Below are positions 36,221-46,019 of a stretch of 64,000 bases of DNA, piece by piece (within the stretch, counting starts at the first letter, position 1; each line of letters begins with the position of its first letter). The translations under genes and the position numbers were made by a program. Origin of the DNA: Sulfitobacter sp. JL08 (GTDB lineage: Bacteria; Pseudomonadota; Alphaproteobacteria; Rhodobacterales; Rhodobacteraceae); contig NZ_CP025815.1 of the NCBI RefSeq assembly GCF_003352045.1, forward strand, positions 2,976,001-3,040,000, read 5' to 3'. Below the pieces are notes generated by a model. The model saw nothing but the letters and a program-made list of their open reading frames with translations. It had not been told where the DNA came from and did not search any database.

Positions 36221-39200
36221 ATGAACCGCGCGCCCGAACACTCCCGCCGTATGGCGTTGGACACCCTGACATACACCGCACAAGGCCCCGTGCTTGACGC
36301 GCTGATCAAGACCGCAGCGCTGAGCCAAGGCGACCGCAGTGAAATCTGCACGCAGGCCGCCGGACTGGTGCGCAGCATCCGCAGCCATTCCGCCCCCGGT
36401 TTGATGGAGGTTTTTCTGGCCGAATACGGGCTGAGCACCGAAGAAGGTGTGGCGCTGATGTGTCTGGCCGAAGCGCTGTTACGCGTTCCGGATGCCGATA
36501 CGATCGATGCCCTGATCGAAGACAAGATCGCCCCGTCGGACTGGGGCAAGCATCTGGGTCATTCCACATCGTCGCTGGTCAACGCATCCACATGGGCGCT
36601 GATGCTGACGGGTCGTGTGCTTCAGGATGAAAAACCCGGCCCTGTCGGACACTTACGCGCCGCTGTCAAACGTCTGGGCGAACCGGTAATCCGCACCGCA
36701 GTCGGGCGCGCGATGAAGGAAATGGGCCGTCAGTTCGTGCTGGGTGAAAGCATCACATCGGCCATGGAACGCGCCGTCAAAATGGAAGCCAAAGGCTATA
36801 CCTACAGCTATGACATGCTGGGCGAAGCCGCGCGTACCGAACGCGATGCCAAGCGCTATCACCTGAGTTACAGCCGCGCAATTTCCGCCATTGCCACGGC
36901 CTGTACCCACACCGACATCCGTAGCAATCCGGGCATTTCGGTCAAACTGTCCGCCCTGCATCCGCGCTATGAAATAGCACAGGAAACGCGCGTTATAGCC
37001 GAACTGGTGCCGCGCCTGCGTTCCCTTGCGCTGCTGGCAAAATCGGCGGGCATGGGCCTTAACATCGATGCAGAGGAGGCCGACCGCCTGTCCCTGTCGC
37101 TGGACGTGATCGAAGCGGTGCTGAGTGATTCCGCCCTGTCGGGGTGGGACGGATTCGGCATCGTGGTGCAGGCCTATGGCCCACGCGCCGGTGCCGTGAT
37201 CGACAGTCTTTATGATATGGCCACCCGCACCAATCGCAAGATCATGGTCCGTCTGGTCAAAGGCGCGTATTGGGATACCGAAATCAAACGCGCCCAGGTC
37301 GAAGGCGTCGACGGGTTTCCGGTTTTCACGCAAAAAGCGGCCACAGATGTGTCCTATATCGCCAATGCCCGCAAATTGCTGGGCATGACAGACCGGATTT
37401 ATCCGCAATTCGCCACCCATAATGCCCATACCGTTGCCGCGATCCTGCACATGGCCGATGACAAGGAAACGTTTGAATTCCAGCGGTTACATGGCATGGG
37501 TGAAGCATTGCATGATATTGTTCTGTCAACCTACGAAACGCGCTGCCGCATTTACGCACCCGTTGGCGCACACAGCGATTTGCTGGCCTATCTCGTGCGC
37601 CGCCTGCTGGAAAACGGTGCAAACAGTTCTTTCGTCAACCAGATCGTCGACGAAAACGTTCCCCCCGAAGTGGTCGCCGCAGACCCCTTTGACCAGTTGG
37701 GGGCGCAAAACTATCCGGTGCCCACCGGCCCCGATCTTTATCAACCCGAACGCCCGAATTCCAAGGGCTTTGATCTGACCCACACACCGACACTGGCGGC
37801 CATCGAATCCGCCCGCGCGCCGTTCAAAACGCAGACATGGAAGGCGGCACCACTATTGGCAGCAGACGCGCAGCCGCAAAAACCGCGTGATATCCTGAAC
37901 CCGTCAGATCATGGCGACAGCCCCGGCACAGTGGCCGCCGCCAGCACGAAAGACATCGAAACGGCCCTGTCATCGGCACAGCCCTGGGCAGCGGACCCGG
38001 CAGAACGCGGCGCAATCCTTGCCCGCGCCGCCGATCTTTACGAAGAAAACTTTGGCGCGCTGTTTGCCCTGCTGGCGCGCGAGGCGGGCAAGTCCCTGCC
38101 CGATTGCGTGGCCGAACTGCGCGAAGCAGTGGATTTCCTGCGCTATTACGGCGCCAATGCCCCCACCACTCCCGCGGCGGGTCTTTTCACCTGCATTTCG
38201 CCGTGGAACTTTCCGCTGGCGATTTTTTCTGGCCAGATCGGCGCGGCACTGGCGGCAGGCAATGCGGTGCTGGCCAAACCGGCGGAACAAACCCCGTTGA
38301 TCGCGCATTTTGCGGTTTCACTGATGCACGATGCGGGCGTACCGCGCAGCGCGCTGCAACTTCTGCCCGGTGCGGGCGATGTGGGCGCCGCGCTTACCTC
38401 TGATCCGCGGATCAACGGCGTTGCGTTTACCGGATCAACCGCCACAGCCCTGCGTATCCGCGCTGCCATGGCTGAAAATCTGGCCCCCGGCACGCCGCTT
38501 ATCGCGGAAACCGGCGGGTTGAACGCTATGATCGTCGACAGCACCGCCCTGCCCGAACAGGCCGTAACCGCCGTGATCGAAAGCGCGTTTCAATCCGCAG
38601 GCCAGCGCTGTTCCGCCCTGCGCTGCCTTTATGTTCAGGAAGACATTGCCGAAAGCTTTCTGGAAATGCTGACCGGCGCGATGGATGAACTTACGCTGGA
38701 CAATCCGTGGGATCTGAGCACGGACAGCGGCCCCGTGATCGATGCCGCCGCGCAGGCTGGCATTCTTGAACATATCGCCAAAGCCCGCGCAGACAGGCGC
38801 GTGATCAAGGAAATGGCCACGCCGGACGGCGGAACCTTCGTTGCCCCTACGCTGATCCGGGTCAGCGGTATCTCTGATCTGGAACGTGAAATATTCGGTC
38901 CGGTGCTGCATCTGGCGACCTTCAGGTCCGGTGATCTGGACCGGATCATCAACGATATCAACGCCACCGGATACGGCCTGACCTTTGGCCTGCAAACCCG
39001 CATCGACGACCGTGTGCAGCACGTGTCTGACCGTATCCATGCAGGCAACGTCTATATCAACCGCAACCAGATCGGCGCCATTGTGGGCAGCCAGCCCTTT
39101 GGCGGCGAGGGTCTGTCCGGCACCGGCCCCAAAGCGGGCGGGCCAAACTATCTGCCACGCTTTGGCGCACCGGATGTGCAAAACGGCGATGGCGCGTGGA

Positions 39201-39643
39201 CGACGGATATGGATATCGGAGCGTTAACCATTCCGACCCCAACAAACCGCGCAATTGAAACACTGACCTTGCCGGGGCCGACGGGCGAATCAAACCGCCT
39301 TAGCACGTCGGCGCGCGCGCCTTTGCTGTGCATGGGGCCAGGCGATGCGGTCGCGGAAAAACAGGCGGCTGCAATCAACGCCCTGGGCGGTATCGCCGTC
39401 AAGGCCACCGGGCGGCTTGCACCACAGGCATTGACGTTTCTCTACGGCATTTCCGGCGTTTTGTGGTGGGGCGATGACACAACGGCGCGCGCCATTGAAC
39501 AGGCGTTGGCGAAACGCGACGGGCCAATCATCCCGCTGATCACCGGCCTGCCCGATCTGGCACGCGTGCGCGCTGAACGGCATGTGTGCGTCGACACCAC
39601 AGCCGCCGGTGGCAATACCGCCCTGCTGGGGGGCGCCGCCTAG
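36221..39643 (+). CDS. putA: Bifunctional proline dehydrogenase/P5C dehydrogenase PutA
   Basis: 1140 residues. It oxidises proline to glutamate in two steps with substrate channelling. The proline dehydrogenase barrel (to ~470) shows NPGISVKLSALHPRYE and MVRLVKGAYWDTEIKRAQ; the aldehyde dehydrogenase part (~560-1000) shows FTGSTATAL, Glu in AETGGLNAMIVDS and catalytic Cys in QSAGQRCSALR. A C-terminal ~100-residue domain remains. There is no N-terminal DNA-binding domain, so it is not an autorepressor; regulation is assigned to the divergent Lrp-type gene. A strong hairpin follows the stop. Confidence 0.97.
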   Translation: MNRAPEHSRRMALDTLTYTAQGPVLDALIKTAALSQGDRSEICTQAAGLVRSIRSHSAPGLMEVFLAEYGLSTEEGVALMCLAEALLRVPDADTIDALIEDKIAPSDWGKHLGHSTSSLVNASTWALMLTGRVLQDEKPGPVGHLRAAVKRLGEPVIRTAVGRAMKEMGRQFVLGESITSAMERAVKMEAKGYTYSYDMLGEAARTERDAKRYHLSYSRAISAIATACTHTDIRSNPGISVKLSALHPRYEIAQETRVIAELVPRLRSLALLAKSAGMGLNIDAEEADRLSLSLDVIEAVLSDSALSGWDGFGIVVQAYGPRAGAVIDSLYDMATRTNRKIMVRLVKGAYWDTEIKRAQVEGVDGFPVFTQKAATDVSYIANARKLLGMTDRIYPQFATHNAHTVAAILHMADDKETFEFQRLHGMGEALHDIVLSTYETRCRIYAPVGAHSDLLAYLVRRLLENGANSSFVNQIVDENVPPEVVAADPFDQLGAQNYPVPTGPDLYQPERPNSKGFDLTHTPTLAAIESARAPFKTQTWKAAPLLAADAQPQKPRDILNPSDHGDSPGTVAAASTKDIETALSSAQPWAADPAERGAILARAADLYEENFGALFALLAREAGKSLPDCVAELREAVDFLRYYGANAPTTPAAGLFTCISPWNFPLAIFSGQIGAALAAGNAVLAKPAEQTPLIAHFAVSLMHDAGVPRSALQLLPGAGDVGAALTSDPRINGVAFTGSTATALRIRAAMAENLAPGTPLIAETGGLNAMIVDSTALPEQAVTAVIESAFQSAGQRCSALRCLYVQEDIAESFLEMLTGAMDELTLDNPWDLSTDSGPVIDAAAQAGILEHIAKARADRRVIKEMATPDGGTFVAPTLIRVSGISDLEREIFGPVLHLATFRSGDLDRIINDINATGYGLTFGLQTRIDDRVQHVSDRIHAGNVYINRNQIGAIVGSQPFGGEGLSGTGPKAGGPNYLPRFGAPDVQNGDGAWTTDMDIGALTIPTPTNRAIETLTLPGPTGESNRLSTSARAPLLCMGPGDAVAEKQAAAINALGGIAVKATGRLAPQALTFLYGISGVLWWGDDTTARAIEQALAKRDGPIIPLITGLPDLARVRAERHVCVDTTAAGGNTALLGGAA

Positions 39644-39651
39644 ACGCGCGC

Positions 39652-39683
39652 AACGTGATCCCGGTGATCGTCGGGATCACGTT
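39652..39683 (+). terminator. Terminator of putA
   Basis: AACGTGATCCCG (39652-39663) pairs perfectly with CGGGATCACGTT (39672-39683) around an eight-base loop, starting nine bases after the putA stop. Only a short T stretch follows. Confidence 0.7.
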
Positions 39684-39739
39684 TCCCTGCGCCAGAACAA
39701 AGGCTTGACCGCCGCGCAGTTTATGACCAGCGTGCGCGC

Positions 39740-40483
39740 ATGTTTCCGATCCGCGATCATAATCCATCGGGGCGCGTGCCCTTTGTGACCTATGCCCTGA
39801 TGGTGCTGAACATCGGCATTTTTCTAAGCTATGCGGGCCTGCTGAACGATGCGCGCGCGATCAACGCGTTCTACATCAACTGGGCGATGATCCCGGGCCT
39901 TGTCGCGCAAGGTGAAAATACCATGACGCTGTTCAGTTCGATGTTCCTGCACGGCAGCTGGATGCACCTTGCCGGTAATATGCTGTTCTTATGGATTTTC
40001 GGCGACAACATGGAAGACGAAATGGGCCATATCCCGTTCTTCATATTCTACGTTGTCTGCGGCTTGGGTGCGGGCGCTGTTCATATACTGTCGGGCACAG
40101 ACTCCACAGTGCCTGTGGTGGGGGCCTCGGGCGCGATTGCGGGTGTCATGGGCGGCTACCTTTTGATGTTCCCCAAGGCGCGCGTTGATATCCTGCTGAT
40201 CATCGTGATCTTTTTCCGCATCATCCCGATCCCGGCATGGATCATGCTGGCACTGTGGTTCGTGATGCAGTTCGTTGGCGCGATCCTGTCCGATCCCGAT
40301 GTCGGCGGCGTTGCACACTGGGCGCATGCGGGCGGTTTCATCGTCGGGATTGTTCTGACACTGCCACTGTGGCTTTGGCGCGGCGGCAGATCGTTCTGGT
40401 ACGAAACCGACGGCCACCCACCCCATCCCGAGGCAAAATACAAGCTTAGCCCCAGCCGCATTCCCAAGGTGCGGCGCAGGTAG
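39740..40483 (+). CDS. Rhomboid family intramembrane serine protease
   Basis: 247 residues with six to seven membrane segments. The catalytic Ser lies in VVGASGAIAG (GASG) and the partner His in VAHWAHAGGF; the upstream FLHGSWMHLAGNMLFLWIFGDN motif is the typical rhomboid loop with structural His/Asn. It cleaves transmembrane helices within the inner membrane. The substrate is unknown. It starts 96 bases downstream of the putA stop, after a terminator, so it is probably independently transcribed. Confidence 0.92.
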   Translation: MFPIRDHNPSGRVPFVTYALMVLNIGIFLSYAGLLNDARAINAFYINWAMIPGLVAQGENTMTLFSSMFLHGSWMHLAGNMLFLWIFGDNMEDEMGHIPFFIFYVVCGLGAGAVHILSGTDSTVPVVGASGAIAGVMGGYLLMFPKARVDILLIIVIFFRIIPIPAWIMLALWFVMQFVGAILSDPDVGGVAHWAHAGGFIVGIVLTLPLWLWRGGRSFWYETDGHPPHPEAKYKLSPSRIPKVRRR

Positions 40484-40504
40484 CGTCAAAGCGGTAAAGG
40501 CGCC

Positions 40505-41290
40505 TTAGCCGCGGATGACTTTCGCAAACCCGGAAAAAATCGGTTCGTTTGCGCAGATGATTTCACCATCTTCCAGAATGTCGCCTTTGGGGTTCAGCGG
40601 TTCAACCAGCCCGCCCGCCTCGCGTACGATCAAAAGGCCCGCCGCCATGTCCCACGCATTCAGGCTGCGTTCCCAGAACCCGTCATACCGGCCGGCGGCG
40701 ACATAGGCCAGATCCAGCGCGGCAGACCCGAACCGGCGCACGCCCGCACAAGCAGGCAGAACACGCGCCAGATCCTTCAAAGTATCCGGCAGATCGGCAC
40801 GCCCGCCAAAGGGCAATCCGGTCGCAAAGATACATTCGATCATCCGGCTGCGCCCCGACACCCGCAAACGGGTTTCGTTCATCCATGCGCCGGCACCCTT
40901 TTCGGCAAAGAACAATTCGTCCTTGGACGCGTCATAGACCACACCCGCCACGATCTGGCTCTTGTGTTCCAGCGCGATCGAAACGGCCCAGTGGGGCAAT
41001 CCGTGCAGGAAATTGGTCGTGCCATCCAACGGGTCCACGATCCAGCGGCGGGTCGGGTCTGCGCCCTCTTCTGCGCCGCCTTCTTCGGCCAGCCAGCCAT
41101 AGGTGGGCCGCGCGCCCATCAATTCGTCTTTTATGATCTTTTCAGCCGCGATATCGGCCTTGGACACAAAATCGCCCGCGCCTTTCATCGACACTTGCAG
41201 GTTCTCGACCTCGCGAAAATCCTTGGCCAGGGCACGGCCTGCCTTGCGGGCCGTTTTCATCATGATGTTCAGATTGGCGCTGCCGACCAT
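40505..41290 (-). CDS. suhB: Inositol monophosphatase family protein
   Basis: 261 residues. Mg-dependent phosphatase motifs: GWLAEEGGAEEG (metal Glu), WIVDPLDGTTNFLHG (DPLDGT) and the C-terminal NAWDMAAGLLIVREAGG (WDxAAG). The SuhB type acts on inositol-1-phosphate and, in E. coli, also takes part in rRNA antitermination. It converges with the rhomboid gene (21-base gap). Confidence 0.92.
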   Translation of the reverse strand: MVGSANLNIMMKTARKAGRALAKDFREVENLQVSMKGAGDFVSKADIAAEKIIKDELMGARPTYGWLAEEGGAEEGADPTRRWIVDPLDGTTNFLHGLPHWAVSIALEHKSQIVAGVVYDASKDELFFAEKGAGAWMNETRLRVSGRSRMIECIFATGLPFGGRADLPDTLKDLARVLPACAGVRRFGSAALDLAYVAAGRYDGFWERSLNAWDMAAGLLIVREAGGLVEPLNPKGDILEDGEIICANEPIFSGFAKVIRG

Positions 41291-41459
41291 TTTCGGGGTT
41301 CTCCTGTCACGTCAGGCCGCGCGTATACGCCCCGAAACCCCGCTTGCCAAGGGCCGAGGACACCATACCGGCGGTGCAGCCGCCGCGTCACGGTGCATGC
41401 GCTTGCGATCAGGGGCCATCCGGTCAACACTGATGGCGGATATCGCACAGGAGTCACCC

Positions 41460-42500
41460 ATGCCCGAACAGATGCTTCGTATCGCCCTGGCCAGTCGTCC
41501 CACCGGCGCACCGACAGCAGAAAACTTTCGCCACGAGGCACAGCCGATGCCCGAACCCGGCAAGGACGAGGTGCTGGTCAAAGTGCATTACATATCCCTT
41601 GATCCCTATATGCGCGGGCGGATGGATGACGGGAAATCCTATGCCGCCCCCATCCCGGTTGGCGGCACGATGGAAGGGGGCGGCGTGGGCGAGGTGATTG
41701 CCTCTAACGCGTCCGGGTTTGAACCGGGCGATTTTGTTATGGGCTATATGGGCTGGGCCACCCACGCCGTGCAGCCCGCCAATGCCTTGCGCAAACTTGA
41801 TCCAGCACATGGCCCGATCACCGCCGCCCTTGGTGTTCTGGGGATGCCGGGGTTCACCGGCTGGCACGGGTTGATGGAATATGGCCGCCCGAAAAAAGGC
41901 GAAACGCTGGTTGTCGCCGCGGCCACCGGCCCTGTCGGTTCGATGGTGGGTCAACTGGCCAAATCAATGGGGCTGCGTGCCGTGGGCATTGCAGGCGGCC
42001 CTGAAAAATGCGCGCTGGCCGTCGACAGGTTCGGGTTTGATGCCTGCGTTGATCACCGCGCACACGAAACCTCATCGACCCTGCGCAAGGCCATCGCCGC
42101 CCACTGCCCCGATGGCGTCGACATTTATTTCGAAAACGTCGGTGGCAAAGTGCTTGAGGCGGTGTTCCCGTTATTGAACACCCATGCACGTATCCCGATC
42201 TGCGGCATGATCAGCTGGTACAATACGGGCGGATTGGGGGCCAACGCCCCGTCCGGGGGATTGACTGTCCCTGCTCTCTGGAGCGCCGCACTGGTCAAGT
42301 TCATGTCGATCAATGGCTTTATCATCTCGAACCACTGGGACCGGTTGCCCACCTTTCTGGCCGAAGTCGGGCCAAAGGTGGCCAAAGGCGATATTGCCTA
42401 TCTGGAAGACATCACCGTCGGGCTGGAAAACGCGCCGGACGCCTTCATCGGTTTGTTAGAAGGCAGGAATATCGGCAAGCAATTGGTCAAGATCGCCTAG
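41460..42500 (+). CDS. NADP-dependent medium-chain oxidoreductase (zinc-independent MDR)
   Basis: 346 residues from ATG 41460, with AGGAG six bases before it. It belongs to the leukotriene-B4-dehydrogenase/YncB-like MDR branch: no zinc Cys/His cluster, YISLDPYMRGRMDD near the N-terminus, cofactor loop VVAAATGPVGSMVGQLAK and the VDIYFENVGG signature. It likely reduces an activated double bond; the substrate is unknown. Its stop overlaps that of the convergent metR by four bases (CTAG). Confidence 0.9.
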   Translation: MPEQMLRIALASRPTGAPTAENFRHEAQPMPEPGKDEVLVKVHYISLDPYMRGRMDDGKSYAAPIPVGGTMEGGGVGEVIASNASGFEPGDFVMGYMGWATHAVQPANALRKLDPAHGPITAALGVLGMPGFTGWHGLMEYGRPKKGETLVVAAATGPVGSMVGQLAKSMGLRAVGIAGGPEKCALAVDRFGFDACVDHRAHETSSTLRKAIAAHCPDGVDIYFENVGGKVLEAVFPLLNTHARIPICGMISWYNTGGLGANAPSGGLTVPALWSAALVKFMSINGFIISNHWDRLPTFLAEVGPKVAKGDIAYLEDITVGLENAPDAFIGLLEGRNIGKQLVKIA

Positions 42501-43402
42501 ACCGCCTGCAACTTGCGTGCCTCAACCCGCGCCAACCGGATCAGATCGGCCATGTAGGGCTTGGTGCGGTCCGCACTGCGCACGGCGGCAAACAAGCGGC
42601 GGGTGATCCCCTTTTCCGTCAGCGGGCGGGTCACGTAATCAGAGTTGTATTTGACCTCTCGCACAACCCAGTCCGGCAGAACCGAAACGCCGCGGTTCGA
42701 TGCAACCAGCAACAGGATCACCGCCGTCAGTTCCACCTGCCGGATCGCGGCAGGTTCGACCTTGGCGGGAATCAAAAGCTGCGAAAACACATCCAGTCGT
42801 GTGCGTTCCACCGGATAGGTGATCAGGGTCTGGCCGCGAAAATCCTCGGCCTCGATATAGGGTTTTTGCGACAGCGGGTGCGCCGAGGACGCGACGAAAA
42901 CCGGCGCGTAATCGAACAGTTCGACAAAATCCACGCCTGCAAGGTCTTCGGGATCGGACGATACGACCAGATCAACCTCTTCCTTGTCCAGCGCGGGCAT
43001 TGCGTCAAACGCCAGACCGGGGCGGATATCCACATCCACATCGGGCCAGCGCTTGCGGAACTCTTCCAGCACCGGAAACAGCCATTCAAAACAGGCGTGG
43101 CATTCGATCGCGATGTGCAAGCGCCCCGTGGTGCCGCCGCGCAGATTGGCAAATTCGTGTTGCAAGGCTTCGACTTGCGGCAACACCTGTTCGGCCAGTC
43201 GCAGCAGCCGCAATCCCGCCGCCGACAGCTTCATCGGCTTGGAGCGGCGAATGAACAGTTCCACCCCGGTCTGGTCCTCCAGCCCCTTGATCTGATGCGA
43301 CAGGGCCGACTGCGTGATGTGCAACTGCTCTGCCGCGCGGGCCAGCCCGCCCGCCTCGTGAATGGCCTTGATGGTGCGCAGGTGACGGAATTCGATATGC
43401 AT
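42497..43402 (-). CDS. metR: LysR-family regulator MetR
   Basis: 301 residues: winged helix-turn-helix at the N-terminus (FRHLRTIKAIHEAGGLARAA, LHITQSALSHQIKGLE) and a LysR substrate-binding domain. IAIECHACFEWLFPVLEEF is characteristic of MetR, which uses homocysteine as co-effector. It is divergent from metF with a 96-base gap, matching known MetR control of metF in methionine synthesis. Confidence 0.92.
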   Translation of the reverse strand: MHIEFRHLRTIKAIHEAGGLARAAEQLHITQSALSHQIKGLEDQTGVELFIRRSKPMKLSAAGLRLLRLAEQVLPQVEALQHEFANLRGGTTGRLHIAIECHACFEWLFPVLEEFRKRWPDVDVDIRPGLAFDAMPALDKEEVDLVVSSDPEDLAGVDFVELFDYAPVFVASSAHPLSQKPYIEAEDFRGQTLITYPVERTRLDVFSQLLIPAKVEPAAIRQVELTAVILLLVASNRGVSVLPDWVVREVKYNSDYVTRPLTEKGITRRLFAAVRSADRTKPYMADLIRLARVEARKLQAV

Positions 43403-43498
43403 GAATACAAATCCAACTCATGTTATACTTGAATATTATGAAATTGTCTCACACTCGGTGCGCTGCCACAAGGGGTCAACACATAAAGGTATCCCATC

Positions 43499-44374
43499 AT
43501 GACACACCGCACACCGCCCGCCGTTTCGTTCGAATTCTTTCCGCCCAAAGACCTCGCCGGATCGTTCCGGCTGTGGGATACGGTGCAATCCCTTGCCCCG
43601 CTGGAGCCTGATTTCGTGTCCGTCACATACGGCGCAGGCGGCACCACACGCGATCTTACCCGCGATGCCGTGGCCACGCTGCACACAGCGTCCGGCCTGA
43701 ACGTGGCGGCGCACCTGACCTGTGTCGATGCCACACGCGCCGAAACCCTGAAGATCGCCGCCGATTTCGCCGCTGCCGGAGTATCCGATATCGTGGCTTT
43801 GCGGGGCGATCCGCCCAAGGGCACTGAAAAATTCACCCCCCACCCCGACGGGTTCGACAACGTCTGTGACCTGATCAGCGCGCTGGCGGACACCGGAACA
43901 TTCAACATCCGTGTGGGGGCCTACCCCGAAAAACACCCCGAAGCGGCAGATATGGCAGCCAATATCAACTGGCTGAAACGCAAGATCGACGCCGGAGCCA
44001 ACAGCGCCATCACGCAGTTCTTTTTCGAGGCAGACACGTTCCTGCGGTTTCGCGACGCGTGCGCCGATGCCGGCATTACCGCGCCGATCACGCCCGGTAT
44101 CCTGCCCATCGAAAACTGGGCCGGCGCGCGCGCGTTCGCGCGGCGCTGCGGTACTACCATACCCGCATGGCTCGATTCCGCGTTCGAAAAGGCGACCCGC
44201 GACAACCGCGCCGATCTGCTGGCCACCGCCGTCTGCACCGAACTCTGTGACAAGTTGCTGGAAAACGGCGTGGACACATTGCATTTCTACACGCTGAACC
44301 GGCCGGAACTGACGCGCGATGTATGTCACGCACTGGGGATCACCCCGCGCGTGCAATTGCGCCATGTTGCTTAG
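43499..44374 (+). CDS. metF: 5,10-methylenetetrahydrofolate reductase
   Basis: 291 residues. FAD-dependent TIM barrel that reduces methylene-THF to methyl-THF for methionine synthase. Family stretches: VSFEFFPPKD with catalytic Glu, VTYGAGGTTRD, ALRGDPPKG and ITQFFFEADTFLRF. Start ATG 43499 matches the family N-terminus. It is the likely target of the divergent metR. Confidence 0.96.
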   Translation: MTHRTPPAVSFEFFPPKDLAGSFRLWDTVQSLAPLEPDFVSVTYGAGGTTRDLTRDAVATLHTASGLNVAAHLTCVDATRAETLKIAADFAAAGVSDIVALRGDPPKGTEKFTPHPDGFDNVCDLISALADTGTFNIRVGAYPEKHPEAADMAANINWLKRKIDAGANSAITQFFFEADTFLRFRDACADAGITAPITPGILPIENWAGARAFARRCGTTIPAWLDSAFEKATRDNRADLLATAVCTELCDKLLENGVDTLHFYTLNRPELTRDVCHALGITPRVQLRHVA

Positions 44375-44436
44375 GGCTTGCACCTGATCGCGGGCCTTTC
44401 TAGCGTGGCGCAAACACACGCAAAACAGGCCCAGCG

Positions 44437-44922
44437 ATGCATTTTGCCCAGAAACCGGACGATCTGGCCGATCGTGAAACACTTCTGTCGATGTCCGGCC
44501 TTGAATTCATGCAAGCCATCCTGAACGGGCACCTGCCCGCACCTGCCATCGCGCAGACCATGGGCATACGCGTTCACGCGGTTGCAGACGGACAGGTCAC
44601 GTTTTGCGGCACACCGGAATTCAACGTCACCAACCCCGTGGGCGCAGTGCATGGCGGATGGTATGGCACGTTGCTTGACAGCGCACTGGGCTGCGCGGTC
44701 ATGACCAAAGTGCCAAAGGGTTCGGTTTATACGACGCTGGAATACAAGATAAACATCACCCGCGCGATCCCGCTGGGTATGCTGGTCAACTGCACCGCAA
44801 TTGTTGATCACGCGGGCCGTTCGACCTGCGTTGCCCATGGCGAAATCCGAGGCGTCGAAGACGGCAGGCTTTATGCCACCGGATCAACCACCTGCATCAT
44901 CATGAACTTCGGCGGCGCGTAA
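44437..44922 (+). CDS. PaaI-type hotdog thioesterase
   Basis: 161 residues with a single hotdog domain: NPVGAVHGGWYGTLLDSALGCAV holds the active-site region (HGG), followed by TTLEYKINITRAIP and VAHGEIRGVEDGRLYATG. The family cleaves acyl- or phenylacetyl-CoA-type thioesters. No paa genes lie nearby, so the substrate is open. It begins 62 bases after metF on the same strand. Confidence 0.87.
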   Translation: MHFAQKPDDLADRETLLSMSGLEFMQAILNGHLPAPAIAQTMGIRVHAVADGQVTFCGTPEFNVTNPVGAVHGGWYGTLLDSALGCAVMTKVPKGSVYTTLEYKINITRAIPLGMLVNCTAIVDHAGRSTCVAHGEIRGVEDGRLYATGSTTCIIMNFGGA

Positions 44923-44942
44923 TCCCGCTTCCGGCGCGGGAT
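44922..44942. terminator. Possible terminator hairpin
   Basis: ATCCCGC (44922-44928) pairs with GCGGGAT (44936-44942) around seven bases, between the thioesterase stop and the next gene. There is no T-run, so weight is low. Confidence 0.3.
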
Positions 44943-44963
44943 CAGAAATGCTAGCCGTGAACC

Positions 44964-46019
44964 ATGTCTTACTGGCCCGGTTTTCGCGACATCTTTGTCA
45001 CCGCCTATACGCTGGGTGCCGGCGCGCTTGGGGCGCTGATCGGCTATTGGATCGGTCTGCCGGTCTATCTTCTGACCGGACCGGCACTACTGATCAGCCT
45101 TGCCACCCTGACCGGGCTGCACCTTGCGATTGCCCCTGTGGTTCGGGATTTTGCGTTTATCCTGATCGGCATCAGCATCGGCGCGGGCGTTGATCCGCAG
45201 GCGGCAGACGCCTTCATACGCTGGCCGATCGCGTTTCTGATGCTGGCTTTCATGCTGATCCTGACATTGATCCTGTGCCGCGACCTGCTGGTCCGGGTAT
45301 TCGGGTTTGATCCCCGCAGCGCCGTTCTGGCCGCCAGCCCCGGCCATCTCAGCTATATCATCAGCCTCAGCGAAAGCATGAAGGTCGATATCAGCCGCGT
45401 CGCGGTGGTGCAGTCGGTCCGCCTGCTGGCGCTTACACTATGCGTGCCCTTTGCCGCGCTAGCGTTCGGGATCCGGATTGATACGGCCTTTGCCTCGTCC
45501 GCGCCGCTGATGCGGGTGGATCACGCGATTGTACTGTTCTGTCTGTCTCTGGTGTTTGGCCTGATCCTGAAACGCGCCAATGCCCCCGCCGCGCTATTGA
45601 TCGCCGCGATGATCGTTTCGGCGGCCGCGCATCTCTCTGAACGTGCGCCGGGTGTTCTGTCGCCCCAGATCACCCACGCGATGTTTGTTGTCATGGGCAC
45701 ACTGATCGGCACCCGGTTTTCCGGCATCCACCTGGCAGCATTGCGCAAAACACTGGTTGCAGGGTTGTCCACAACCCTGCTGACCGTGTTGCTTGCGATG
45801 GCGGCCGCGGTGCCCGTGGCCTATGCGCTTGGCCTGCCCGTCGCGCATGTGCTGATCGCTTTTGCGCCCGGCGGCTTGGAAACCATGGTTGTGATGGGCG
45901 TTGTACTGGGCGCCAATCCCGGCTTTGTGGCCGCATGCCACGTGGCGCGCCTGTTGTTCCTGACCGTGCTGGTACCTGCCGTTCTGGCCCGCGCCCCCAA
46001 GGATCGCAGCCTGCCCTAA
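44964..46019 (+). CDS. AbrB family membrane transporter
   Basis: 351 residues with about ten to eleven hydrophobic segments in two similar halves. GALIGYWIGLPVYLLTGPALL, AASPGHLSYIISLS and FAPGGLETMVVMG recur in the AbrB/ammonia-monooxygenase-regulator family of putative transporters (GxLxA and PGG-type repeats). The name is historical; the transported compound is unknown. The stop overlaps that of the convergent DUF2235 gene (46016-46019). Confidence 0.85.
   Translation: MSYWPGFRDIFVTAYTLGAGALGALIGYWIGLPVYLLTGPALLISLATLTGLHLAIAPVVRDFAFILIGISIGAGVDPQAADAFIRWPIAFLMLAFMLILTLILCRDLLVRVFGFDPRSAVLAASPGHLSYIISLSESMKVDISRVAVVQSVRLLALTLCVPFAALAFGIRIDTAFASSAPLMRVDHAIVLFCLSLVFGLILKRANAPAALLIAAMIVSAAAHLSERAPGVLSPQITHAMFVVMGTLIGTRFSGIHLAALRKTLVAGLSTTLLTVLLAMAAAVPVAYALGLPVAHVLIAFAPGGLETMVVMGVVLGANPGFVAACHVARLLFLTVLVPAVLARAPKDRSLP

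Noticed and set aside
36653-37450. Long minus-strand open frame inside putA
   Set aside because: Antisense shadow of a long GC-rich gene; composition is non-protein-like and putA is certain.
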